A DNA stretch of 64,000 nucleotides from assembly GCA_030407085.1 (NCBI GenBank), contig CM059587.1, positions 39,735,501 to 39,799,500 of the forward strand, given 5' to 3'. The translations under genes were made by a program, and so were the position numbers. This stretch comes from Trichopria drosophilae. Taxonomy: Eukaryota > Arthropoda > Insecta > Hymenoptera > Diapriidae. Below, one piece after another: positions 1-10,408 of this stretch. Numbering within the stretch: the stretch's first letter is position 1; each line of letters opens with the position of its first letter. The notes under the pieces are model-generated. The model was not told where the DNA came from. It was given only the letters and a program-made list of their open reading frames with translations, and did no database searches.

Positions 1-260
1 GTTTTCTTGTCGTAAAAACCACTCAAAATAAAATATAAGTACCGTTCGATGTAGCACAAAAGTTGTGATTTTAGCGCCTTCCGTGTTGAAAACTCTAATT
101 TTTGACCGGCGCACAATTAATGTGATTTGGAAAACGAAAAAATATTCTTTTTGTTTTATTTTCCATTTTTAAGTCTATATTACTATTCACGAATGATGAG
201 TGCCCATTTGAAAAAAAGATAATATTTCATATGTGCTATCCTAGACAGAGACATTCTTTT

Positions 261-449
261 GATTATTTTCCGAGGCTGGATTTCAGCCAATCACAGCGCG
301 GTATTCGAGCGGTACGATGGTCATTTGTTTAAAATTATACTGGAAATTGCACACTAGCTTCTGGAAATTGCACCCGTTAATTGCACACTAGCATATATAA
401 AATAATACCTGCGCTCCGTTTGGCCGAAATCCAGCCCCGGAAAATAATC
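261..449. repeat. Inverted repeat, 30-bp arms
   Basis: Positions 261-290 (gattattttccgaggctgga...) are the reverse complement of 420-449 with about two mismatches. The 129 bp between the arms include two short direct copies of 'attgcacactag'. This is a fold-back structure of unknown origin, and no target duplication was recognised. Confidence 0.75.
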
Positions 450-464
450 TGCCGAATACCCCAC

Positions 465-674
465 GACCTCCAAAATTAATCGCAATATTTCCCTCTAGCT
501 TTCCTGCAAACAAACTAATGTATATCAAGTTTTGCAGAAAGACCCCTCGTGCTGCGCACTCGGGATCTTTAACCTGCGTGCTGCGCACTCGGGATCTTTA
601 ACCTGCAAAACTTGATATACATTAGTTTGTTTGCAGGAAAGCTAGAGGGAAATATTCCGATAATTTTGGAGGTC
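465..674. repeat. Fold-back repeat, 72-bp arms with duplicated loop
   Basis: The arm at 465-537 is almost perfectly the reverse complement of 603-674. The loop holds a 29-bp direct duplication (548-576 and 577-605, starting cgtgctgcgcactcggg). The right arm abuts the second copy, so the loop duplication probably arose inside an existing palindrome. The sequence has no coding character; an open frame across it is only a by-product of the palindrome. Confidence 0.85.
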
Positions 675-2485
675 TTGGGATATCATAACTGAAAATTTTA
701 CTGCTCCAAATAGGCAGATTTTCAGAATGCGAAAAATTACAATTCTTTCTGATAAAAATTGCTATAAATTCTTCGAATTTTGACTACTTACAGATTAAAA
801 GTTATAAAAAATACAGTAAAATTTACCAGATATAATAGCAATTTTTTCATTCTACAAGTCTATTCCAAAATTACTTTCTGAAATTGAAAATGTTTCCGCG
901 CTTATAAATTCGAATATTTTTTCCTTAATAGACATGTGTTAGTTAACCACGATGACAATAAATTTACTAAGTTCAATAAAAATTCGAATCACATATTCAA
1001 AAACTCTTTTTATTCTAACGATCAAATACCACTTTCGTTAGAGTTTTTAAGCGTTTTTGTGTAGTTAACACGAAAAAAATTAATTCTTTCGATAATTTAA
1101 GTTAATGCTTGAATATAAGACATAGGCACAGGTTTACTATGAAGAAACTTATTTACTTCTGTATCCAGTTCTACCTTCACGAGGTTAAAATAAAAAAATG
1201 TGAAAAATCGCTATACAATAATACAAAAATATAAAATGAATAAAACAATATTTTTTATTTTTAAATTCGATATTTAGTATAGCTTCTAATATTTCTACGA
1301 TATAATTATTTAATAACAAAATTGTTTGTGCATTTAACTATTAAAGTCTTGATATTAAGAAAGTATAATAGGATATTTAAAGAGTAGCAATCCGCTAAAT
1401 CTAAGCATTACAATACATAAACAAACTATTTCAACCACAAAACAAATTGAAACATAGAATGATATAATCAATATCAACTTATCTTATTTCAGGATAATTG
1501 CAGTTGCTTTGAATTTCAATAGTTGCGAAAATCTTCAAAGCTACAAATAAGTTACCAGAAGACAATTATAAACTGTTCCAGTTTTCAAACGAACATCGTT
1601 ACAGTGACTCGAGGAATGCTTAATCAAGAAAAGCGCAAGGAAATTAAGACCATTTAACAAGGAGAACATTAGAATTGAATTTATTACAGTTATGCTGTTA
1701 AAAATTTTGTATTTGGTGAAACTTTTATTGAAAAATGCTGCAATCACAGTATACTGAAAAAACAAAACCACTATAAATACTGATAAATTGTTTTAAGATC
1801 ATATAAAAGTTGTTAATGTTAAAATAAGACGTTTAATGTTAACAAATGGTTCAATAGTTAAAAAATTGTTTCCTAACAAACGTATTTTTATCTGAAGAAA
1901 AATTAATTGCTCTGTTATATTGGAAAAAGCTTTCTTTAAAGTAAATAAATCAGTTTTGATCGTCTTATGAAGAAGCGTCATTGTTCTTCTTTTGTAACCG
2001 TATTAATAAGTGAAGTAATTAGTAAGTGAAAATAATTTAAACCGGATATTTATGAAGCTCTGCTTAAGTGGTGCTTGCAGCATAGTAGAAGCTCAATTGA
2101 TTGCTTCTACGCACACTGTTTTCTAACCACCAATTTCAAAAGACTATAGTACCTGATTGCGTAATTTGTACTACTTGATTCCAAACTGTGTTGTAAAGAA
2201 AGACAATTTATAAAGAGCAATTTGATTTACTTTTAAATCATCATTTAAACATTTTAATAATGCAAACAGAAAAGTCTGACTTCTAATTCTAAAGGAAAAA
2301 TTCGTCACTGGTCATTTGTTAAGACTCGTTTTCTATTATAATCCTATCGAAAACTGCAATAATAAAATCAGTAATGGGTAGATTAAAATTTATTTACTCC
2401 CCACTCTAATTTATATAAAGACTTTTTTTTTATGAATATAAGTTATTATTGAAACAAATAAATTAACAAAATAACTTTTCTACGA
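675..2485. other. A+T-rich stretch, nothing recognised
   Basis: Open frames here are short and not coding-like. I saw no structural RNA, TIR pair or splice-flanked exon. Likely intron or intergenic DNA. Confidence 0.5.

Positions 2486-2487
<2 letters not shown>

Positions 2488-2520
<33 letters not shown>
2488..2520. repeat. poly(A) plus (TA)n simple repeat
   Basis: A run of 18 A (2488-2505) is followed by (TA)n up to the left edge of the LINE palindrome. It resembles a retroposon tail. A second (AT)n run at 3209-3224 closes the other side of the palindrome. Confidence 0.85.
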
Positions 2521-2856
2521 CCTAATGCTTTATGTACGCTTTAATACATTGGTTCGACCTACATTGACCTATGCTTCACCTGTGTGGACGCCATTTGATC
2601 AAAATAACATCAATCGAATCGAAGCAGTTCAGCATAAATTTCTGCGATATCTCGCATATAAAACAGTCAACCCTATAAGATTTGACGACTACAATTATCT
2701 CTTAATGGCTACAAATTTCAAAATACCATCTCTTAGATCTGTTAGACGAGTTGATGACCTCATCTTCATTTACAAATTAATTCAGAAGCGGCTGGATTGT
2801 GAAAACCCAACGGGCACGAAGAACCCAAATGTTTCTAAAACGTTATATGTCTGCAA
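2521..2856 (+). pseudogene. LINE reverse-transcriptase C-terminal fragment (palindrome left arm)
   Basis: The plus-strand frame contains 'LVRPTLTYASPVW', then 'NNINRIEAVQHKFLRYLAY' and 'LRSVRRVDDLIFIYKL'. This is the signature of the region after the RT domain in non-LTR retrotransposons (jockey-like group: L.Y.S.VW.P....I..IE.VQ..FLR). Only about 110 residues remain of an ORF2 normally near 900, with no catalytic YADD box, endonuclease or ORF1. Relative to the right arm, this copy carries ~19 extra bases near its 5' edge (around 2529-2547). It is a dead fragment, not a host gene. Confidence 0.8.
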
Positions 2857-2891
2857 TATGGATGAAACGTTTATAAAACGTTCCGTAAAAG

Positions 2892-3208
2892 TTGCAGACA
2901 TATAACGTTTTAGAAACATTTGGGTTCTTCGTGCCCGTTGGGTTTTCACAATCCAGCCGCTTCTGAATTAATTTGTAAATGAAGATGAGGTCATCAACTC
3001 GTCTAACAGATCTAAGAGATGGTATTTTGAAATTTGTAGCCATTGAGAGATAATTGTGGTCGTCAAATCTTATAGGGTTGCCTGTTTTATATGCGAGATA
3101 TCGCAGAAATTTATGCTGAACTGCTTCGATTCGATTGATGTTATTTTGATCAAATGGCGTCCAGGCAGGTGAAGCATAGGTCAATGTAGGTCGAACCAAT
3201 GCATTAGG
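2892..3208 (-). pseudogene. LINE reverse-transcriptase fragment, inverted copy (palindrome right arm)
   Basis: On the minus strand this encodes the same residues as 2521-2856 ('NINRIEAVQHKFLRYLAYK', 'LRSVRRVDDLIFIYKLIQK') with few differences, for example SPAW for SPVW. The arms are separated by about 35 bp (2857-2891), which hold a small acgtttataaaacgt palindrome. This is an inverted duplication of one LINE segment. High identity between the arms suggests a fairly recent event or homogenisation by gene conversion. Confidence 0.8.
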
Positions 3209-3224
3209 ATATATATATATATAT

Positions 3225-3682
3225 TTAGGAACGTTTCCGGAACATTCTAAAAACGTTTTAGAAACATTTGGATTCTTCGTGCCCGTTGGGAAGTTATACG
3301 AAATGTTACCATTTACTGAGCGAAACTATCCATTACGAAACATATATCCCTTTTATTTACCCTTCAGTTCTAAAAATTTTGTTAGAAATGCTCCGATACA
3401 TAGAATGTGTTCGTTGGTAAACTCACTCTGTGATTATAATGTGGATATAAATTTATTTGATAATAATATAACATACAATTCTGTTATCAATCTCATTAAG
3501 TGTACGTTTCATGAATTTAACTAGTTTTTGTGTCATTTGTTACATTCTTTATTTTATATATTTTATTATGTATATTTTATTATATTGTTTATACACTGAT
3601 ATAAAAAAATTTGTTTGTAGAAAGGGATTTTATCTCATTTATTCTAAAATAAATAAATAAATATAATATATATATATATATT
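3225..3682 (+). pseudogene. LINE 3' end: ORF2 C-terminus, 3' UTR and tail
   Basis: A frame at about 3289-3524 reads 'RNAPIHRMCSLVNSLCDY', typical of the last residues of jockey-type ORF2, and ends in a stop at about 3522. An A+T-rich 3' UTR follows, then AATAAATAAATAA and (TA)n at 3648-3682. Just upstream (3254-3289) lies a third, minus-oriented copy of the 'cccaacgggcacgaag' segment seen in both palindrome arms. The join between minus- and plus-oriented LINE sequence is therefore near 3289. Such an inversion/sense junction is what twin-primed LINE insertion produces. Confidence 0.7.
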
Positions 3683-3689
3683 TTGTATA

Positions 3690-4827
3690 TACCCACTGAA
3701 CCTCGTACTCGTGTATTTAACAATTATTCTACTTACAGTGAATGATTTAATTACTACGAAACTACTCCGATGCTAGGGGATATTTCTTCACTTGACTAAT
3801 ATACTTGGCATGCACCATTGTTGATAATGGGGTCGTTATTAACACTAATAGCAATATTCTCTATCAAAACTGTTTAAATCAACATATTCATGGTCTTATT
3901 CCCGATACTACGTTATGCGATGTAAGTTCTCAGTCGATGAATGCATGAAATTCATATTCACAAGTGTATTTTACCATTAAATTGCGGCAATTAAATGTAT
4001 CATATCCTGAGCAACTGTAAGTGATTTAAATGGATCTTTCATCATTTGAATACAACAAGATTAAATAGGAACAATGCCTATAATTTCGTGACGTGACATA
4101 TCTTAATTATAGTGTTATTTGTATGATTTTTCATAATTTTCTTCGATATATACATAAAGTAACAAAAATATTTACTGTTTTCCAAATAGCGGCCGACGTA
4201 GAATTTATTTATGAAATTTCGATTCAGAATACATAAAAAATACGTTGGACATTTTTTGTCTGAATTCGCCGAATCTTTTCGACGATTTACTACACTATTT
4301 ACTCACTAAACTATGCGTATTTTCAAGATACTTTTTAGTTAATGTGCTGTCCGATTGACATTGAAAGTCTTCATCTTACAACTGATGCAAAGTGACGGGT
4401 GTAAATTACTTTACACCAATTACAGTGTTTTGATGGAATGGACTTACTGATTGACAGACTATGGCAGATATAAGACGAAAAAATTGTATTCTTCTTCATT
4501 ATCGGCATGAGATCAAATATTTTTTCTAGGTTATTTTTAGAAAACCGTAAAACTCCATAATTTTTTTCTCGATTCAACTGTTCAATTTTAAAATTGACGT
4601 GATAAAAATCAGGAGCGTGGTGTAACTTCATTCTAAATTTTGTTTAATACGAATTAAATAACGATTTGAAACTTTTAATTATTTCTATCGGATAATACTT
4701 CAAATTTAATCAAATTTAATCGAAATGTATATGCAGATATGTACAGAATAGCAATCAATTTTTTGATTAATTTTGTAATAGAGAATAACAATACCTGGCT
4801 TTGTGGTTTCGTGTTCCACCCACAAAT
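3690..4827. other. A+T-rich stretch, nothing recognised
   Basis: No coding-like frame, TIR pair or RNA gene is apparent. Confidence 0.45.
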
Positions 4828-4829
4828 TA

Positions 4830-5031
4830 CACTCTAAATTTCTTAAAGTGAAAGTTGAGCCACTTTCTGATAAATGTGACTTTTTCACTATTTTTAAAGT
4901 GGAAATTTCACCTTACTAATAGTGGATGGAAATATGCCACTCCAATAAAGTGTAATTTCAGCTTTAGCAATAGTGAAAAAGTCACCTTTAGCAGAGAGTG
5001 ACTCAACTTTCACTTTAAGAAATTTAGAGTG
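4830..5031. mobile_element. MITE, 202 bp, TA-flanked, ~63-bp TIRs
   Basis: The left arm begins CACTCTAAATTTCTTAAAG (4830) and the right arm ends with its reverse complement (5031). The arms match for about 63 bp with few mismatches. TA dinucleotides flank both ends (4828-4829, 5032-5033), as expected for Tc1/mariner-type transposition. There is no coding capacity, so it is non-autonomous. Fragments with a similar 'CTCTAAATTTCTTA' start occur near 37,312 and may be decayed relatives. Confidence 0.85.
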
Positions 5032-5033
5032 TA

Positions 5034-7516
5034 GGTTGTGTCTTTATCCTCTGAGTTGTGACTAATTCATATATTAGTGTTCAGAGCAATACAGATAAAA
5101 TTCGTCTTTCTCATCGTTAGTGTCACTTTCAATCTCAGTTCCGAAGCTTTTGTGTGTCTCATTTTAATTTTCATTGCGTTTCAAATTATTGTGTACACGT
5201 ACATGTTTTTATTGACTGAAACGAGCTAGTAAAAGTTTTAACCGAGTTAAAGTCTTCGAATAAGCGTATCTTGTCGTTACCCAAATTACGAATATCAAGT
5301 GGAAGAGTGATTTAAATAGTTGGAAAACATTTTATTGAATACTCCGTACGCCAATAAAAAGCCTAAAATCTCTTCAGATTTGCAATTCTTGTGGAAATTT
5401 GATCATGCTTTTAATCTTTACCAATTTAATTTTACATTCGTTTCCTAGCCCTTGGCAGTATATGAATTGAAATTATAATAAATACTATAGCACAATTTGA
5501 AAACACCGGATACATTCCAAGAACACTTGCAGAGCTGAAGAGAGTATATGTTTTTTAGAGGATTGGATGCATTTTACAATCCTTAATATTTCTAACAATT
5601 CTTAATATAACTGGAATAAAAGTAATCTGGTAAAGTGCAATAGAATTAATATCGAAGTATATTAATATGTAAGTATAATAATTACTACAAGTATTAAGAC
5701 TTATCAAGCTCTTTTTAATCAATATGTACTATGTAATATATACTATATAATATATGTAACTGATTTAACGCTGTGCAATTAAACTCAAATAAATTAAAAG
5801 TAAATGCAGAAAAAGCAGGAATATAACAATTTAATTTCATACATAACAAAGATATAAATCATAGTATGCATTTCAACAAATATCCAACTAATGCTCTTTT
5901 TATAAAGAAATTTCATTGATATTAATTCTTTTACACATTACCAGATTATTTTTATTCCACTTATATCAAGACCTATGGAGCTTACAAATATGACATAACT
6001 GACCTCATGTTATGTTAAGAAATTAATTTTAGATAAAGGTGTATATATAAATTATCACATTTTTTATGGCGATAAATCTCAAACATATACGGATTCAAAT
6101 CTAATAAAGCGTAAACTCCATCCTCGTCAATCAAACTTAGTAATTTCCTGTATTAATTCAATATTTGATATTGTAAGTTTAGAACAATTTTCTTGTATAT
6201 ATTTACATAAATTCTGTAAAATATTTGCACAAAATTTAAAGGCCATGTCACTAGACATTATCAGGATAGTTATATTATTTGAGAGTTGTACAGGTTTTGA
6301 TATTCTGTGCATATAAGAACTGTCAGTTCTTATCATTTTATTATACGTTATACATTATTTAATTGAATTCTAGATTAAAAACTATACGTATTAAACTGTA
6401 CAAAATAAGAAAGTATAATTTATGTGGAATCGGTTTATCTCAAATTTTGGTTTAGCGAGTTAACCTGCCAATAAAAAGAAAATAAAAGTTTACACCTACT
6501 TATTTTGCAGTTCAAAAAATGGTATGTATATATACATATCGGCAACCTTTTAAGCAATTTTAAAGATTACAAATATCGTATAAACGTTCTTAAATACAAA
6601 CATAAACAATATCAATAAAAGATAATAAATGTACTTGTATTATTCAGTTATCACACATTTTGTTTTTGCAGAGGAAAGCTATTGGAAATGTAGCTCAGCA
6701 TCAAATTGAAGACATGAAGTTTCCAAATTCAAATATTTCATCATCTGCTCTAAAAGAGTTGTCGAATTGCAATGTAATTTGCCTTATTTAATATCAATTT
6801 CCTGCATAAATCAATAAAATGGTCGCGTACTGGTGATTACGATATCAAGTATTCGAAATGTGTGCTGTTAAATGCAGTTTCAGCCTGATTTATTTATTTA
6901 ACATTTGAACAATGTGATAATGTAATACAAAATGTGCTACCGAATTCATCCAAGGTGGTATCAAAATTGAAATATTCATATGAATTCATAAATATCGTCT
7001 TTTATATCTTCAAAACAGATATAGCACATGGCTGCACTCTCGTATTCGCTTGCGTATATTTGTAACATATATAAACCTCTATTCATATAACCTTTATAAA
7101 AATATCGAAATATTTCTAATAAAAGCTCCCTAGTACGAGAATAGTAGTTAAAAAAAGCAATAGTTAAATAGAGTTTTTTTTTAGCGGAAGTGCGTGGAAT
7201 AATTACTGTATCAAATAATAAAATAAAAATTCTATAAATTATTGAGCCGTTATCGATTTATTATTGTTCTAATAAAAACTTTTTATTTTTACTACTAAAA
7301 ATGTTGCAGAAATATAAAAATAAAAAATATTATAATCAGTAGTAAATAGGATTTTATGGACAATTTTGTAGATGGGGTAGTCCTGTCTAATAAAGAATCG
7401 TGCAAAATTCAAAGAATGCGAGTTCAACAAAGGTAGAGATGAAAATCAAATACGGTTAGTGACGAGGGTAAATATACTTATAAAAGATACATATATTTTA
7501 TTAAAAAGATATTTAT
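5034..7516. other. A+T-rich stretch, nothing recognised
   Basis: No splice-flanked coding pattern, TIR pair or structural RNA was recognised. Short open frames, such as one on the minus strand near 6127-6336, look like chance. Confidence 0.45.
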
Positions 7517-7520
7517 TTAA

Positions 7521-8950
7521 CCCGTTTCGTCCCAAAAGTCTAGAATTTGGACACAAGTTTCAACGATGTAACTTTTGTTCCAAACAGCGTTAACAAAGAT
7601 TGAAATAAGACAAAATCGATAGATTTGGACCTCCTCTTTCAAATGCCGTGGTCAGAAGCAGCCGGAAATTACAGAGAAAAAAGTTATGATCATTTTTTCG
7701 AAAAAAATACTGGTTTTTTCGACATTTTTTCCCAATAATTGCGTTTTTGACATTGAAAAGGGCAGTGCTGATCATTGCAAAACATATTAATCGCGTCTTT
7801 TGTCTCAGACCATTCTTCTCCCGTCGGATTTTTTCCAAAAAACAAAATGGCGGTTTCAAGATGGCGTCTGGAAGTTGTAAGTTTGAACTTTCTCGCACAA
7901 ATATCGATTATTTGAACGTGTAACGGCTCAAATCATGGAGAATTGCAATGAAAAAGTAATTATTATCATTTGTGAATACCTAGTCTCATCATGATTTATT
8001 CATAACTTCATAACCTCAAATTAATTAGACACAATGGGTTTATACCGATTATTTGTCTAATTTTCACACAATTTTTGACGTTTCCGTAACCTTGCTTATT
8101 TGTGAAATTAAAAATGACCATATACCCTTATGACCTATTAATTATCGGGTTATAACCTAAAAATTTAGTACAGTTCGATTTTTTTTTATTTTTAAAATAC
8201 TTTTCTTCAGTTTTTTTTATTTTAATTTTATTACTTTCATTTTTTTTGTATTCAAAACACGTGGAGGCAATGAGGAAATATTTGTTTTTTATTTTTGTGT
8301 TTTGTTTTGTATTTTGTAAATCAATATAGCAGATATTGAAAGTTATGTTGCACTATAAGATGTGGATTGACCTTCGACCTGCAAATTGAGTGAAAATCAG
8401 ACAAAATATCGGTAGTAACCCATTGTACACGAGTAATTTGAGGTTATGAATGAATCATGATAGGACTCGGTTAGAATTAGATAGGACTAAGTATTCACAC
8501 ATGATAATAATTACTTTTTCATCCCAGTTCTCCGTGATTTGAACCGTTACGCGGTCAAATAATCAATATTTGTGGGAGAAAATGTAAAATTACAACTTGG
8601 AGACGCCATCTTGAAGCCGCCATTTTGTTTTTTGAAAAAAATCCGACAGGAGAAGAATGGTCTGAGCAAAAAGACGCGATTAGTACGTTTTGCAATGATC
8701 AGCACTGCCCTTTTCAATGTCAAAAAACGCAATTATTGGGAAAAAACGTCAAAAAAATCAGTATTTTTTTCGAAAAAATAATCATAACTTTTTTCTCTGT
8801 AATTTCCGGCTGCTTCTGACCACGGCATTTGAAAGAAGAGGTCCAAATCTATCGATTTTGACTTATTTCAATTTTTGTTAACGTTGTTTGGAACAAAAGT
8901 TACATCGTTGAAAGTTGTGTCCAAATTCCGGACATTTGGGACGAAAAGGG
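7521..8950. mobile_element. piggyBac-type non-autonomous element, TTAA-flanked, ~570-bp inverted arms
   Basis: TTAA at 7517-7520 precedes CCCGTTTCGTCCCAAA, and the right end reads TTTGGGACGAAAAGGG followed by TTAA at 8951-8954. TTAA target duplications with CCC...GGG ends are the hallmark of piggyBac-like transposons. The arms (7521 to about 8090 and about 8385 to 8950) are inverted copies at roughly 85-90% by eye, leaving a ~300-bp A/T-rich centre. Frames such as 7590-7898 (-) and 8572-8781 (+) are arm mirror images, not genes. 'ccgccattttg'-type words occur in each arm (around 7847 and 8617). Confidence 0.85.
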
Positions 8951-8954
8951 TTAA

Positions 8955-9656
8955 GAAGGATGCAAAATACGAAAATCACTTTAAAAGAAATGGATTGTTG
9001 ACTTTGTTAAAAGAAAAAAAATATATAAATAAATATATTATGCTCTGGAACTTAAACAAGGGCGACCACAAGAAGGGGCAAGGTATTGCGACCACCTGGT
9101 CTGCCCGTCTACATTTATTAATGTAACTGCAATTAACATATAGCACATCTAATTTTGCCTCCCCCTGAAAATAGTCCAGGAACTTAACCATAAAAATTTG
9201 ATAGTATTTTGGACAAATAGAGTAGATGTACATTGATGTCTACGAACAATTAGAAACGACCTGGGAGGATCAGAATTCAGAAATAAAAACAACTGTTTGA
9301 ACATATTTAAAAACGAAATTGTATAATTTATTGTGCATAGAAGACAGACGAAAAAAGCTGTAGAATCTGTACCAAGGAACGAAATTAATAAAAGAAAGAA
9401 ACATTAAGTGAGGGTGATATACAGATGAACATGACTTAATTCTTCTTAAGGGAGAGAGGAGCTATCTATAGAATTATTATATAATGTAAAAAGTACCAAT
9501 AAAAGATGGAATATTAAGAAAAATATGGAAACGAAGAGGACATGTATGATAGTATAAAAATGAATAATCAAACATATGACAGATTCAGTAAAATTCAATA
9601 ATTCATTAATAGTTATAGGCGCAGCGTAGGCCGATATAAATAAAAATAAAAAATAT
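8955..9656. other. Unassigned stretch between two TTAA-type elements
   Basis: Only short frames are present, for example 8976-9233 (-), and these are not coding-like. A slightly G+C-richer patch near 9060-9120 has no recognised identity. Confidence 0.4.
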
Positions 9657-9660
9657 TTAT

Positions 9661-10404
9661 CGGCTTATGCCCTATGAATGTGATTAGAAAAAAATGAGGT
9701 CTCTAAGTTTTGATTGACTTTTGACCATCGTCAGGAGGAATAGCTACGTAGAAATTTTGATAGGGTCCTGATCAGGACGTGTTCAGGCTGCCTGAATATA
9801 TTTCAGACCCTTATCAGTCTATATTATTAGTGGGCCTTATTAAGAACATTACGATTCCACTGGTCCAGATCGGATGAGTCATCCTGAAATCCGGCCCGAT
9901 AAAGTTTTCCTTGTAATACCCACATCAGAACATGATCAGGCAACGACAACGTTTGCCTGATAAGGTGCAGGTTGCTGTCTCCTGATGAGGGCCTGGTCTG
10001 GCAGCAGTAAGGCCTACTTAATCAGGCGCGCCTGATTACTGTCTGATTAGATACTAACCAGTTTTCAGGCAGCCTCGACAGATTTTGGTTTGAATAAGCT
10101 ACAATATACATTGATGGGAAAAAGTTCCGGAACGGTGATATATCTGAGCGGGTGTGCATTTTCGGGGAAAATGTTCCATAGAAGAGTTTAAGGAGAAATC
10201 CTTTTCTGCTGATCTGGGCCGGATATCAGAATGTCTGATCCGATCCGGACCTGTAGAATCTTTATGTTCTTGATCAGTACCTGATAGTATAGCATTATAA
10301 GGACCTAAAATATATGCAGGCAGCATGAATAGGATGTGATCAGGCCCGTATCAAAATGTCCACTCAGTCCTTTTTTCGTCATCACATTCGTAGGGCATAA
10401 GCGG
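9661..10404. mobile_element. Non-autonomous TIR element rich in CTGATCAGG-type motifs
   Basis: The left end cggcttatgccctatgaatg (9661) is mirrored at the right end by cattcgtagggcataagcgg (10,404). Flanks are TTAT (9657-9660) and TTAA (10,405-10,408), so a TTAA duplication with one mutated base is likely. The interior is much more G+C-rich than its surroundings. It is packed with near-palindromic words such as cctgatcagg, gatcaggca and tcaggcgcgcctga in both orientations. There is no transposase. Confidence 0.7.
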
Positions 10405-10408
10405 TTAA

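Noticed and set aside
7590..8819. Several ~60-100-codon frames on both strands
   Set aside because: They are mirror images within the inverted arms of one transposable element and share no protein motif.
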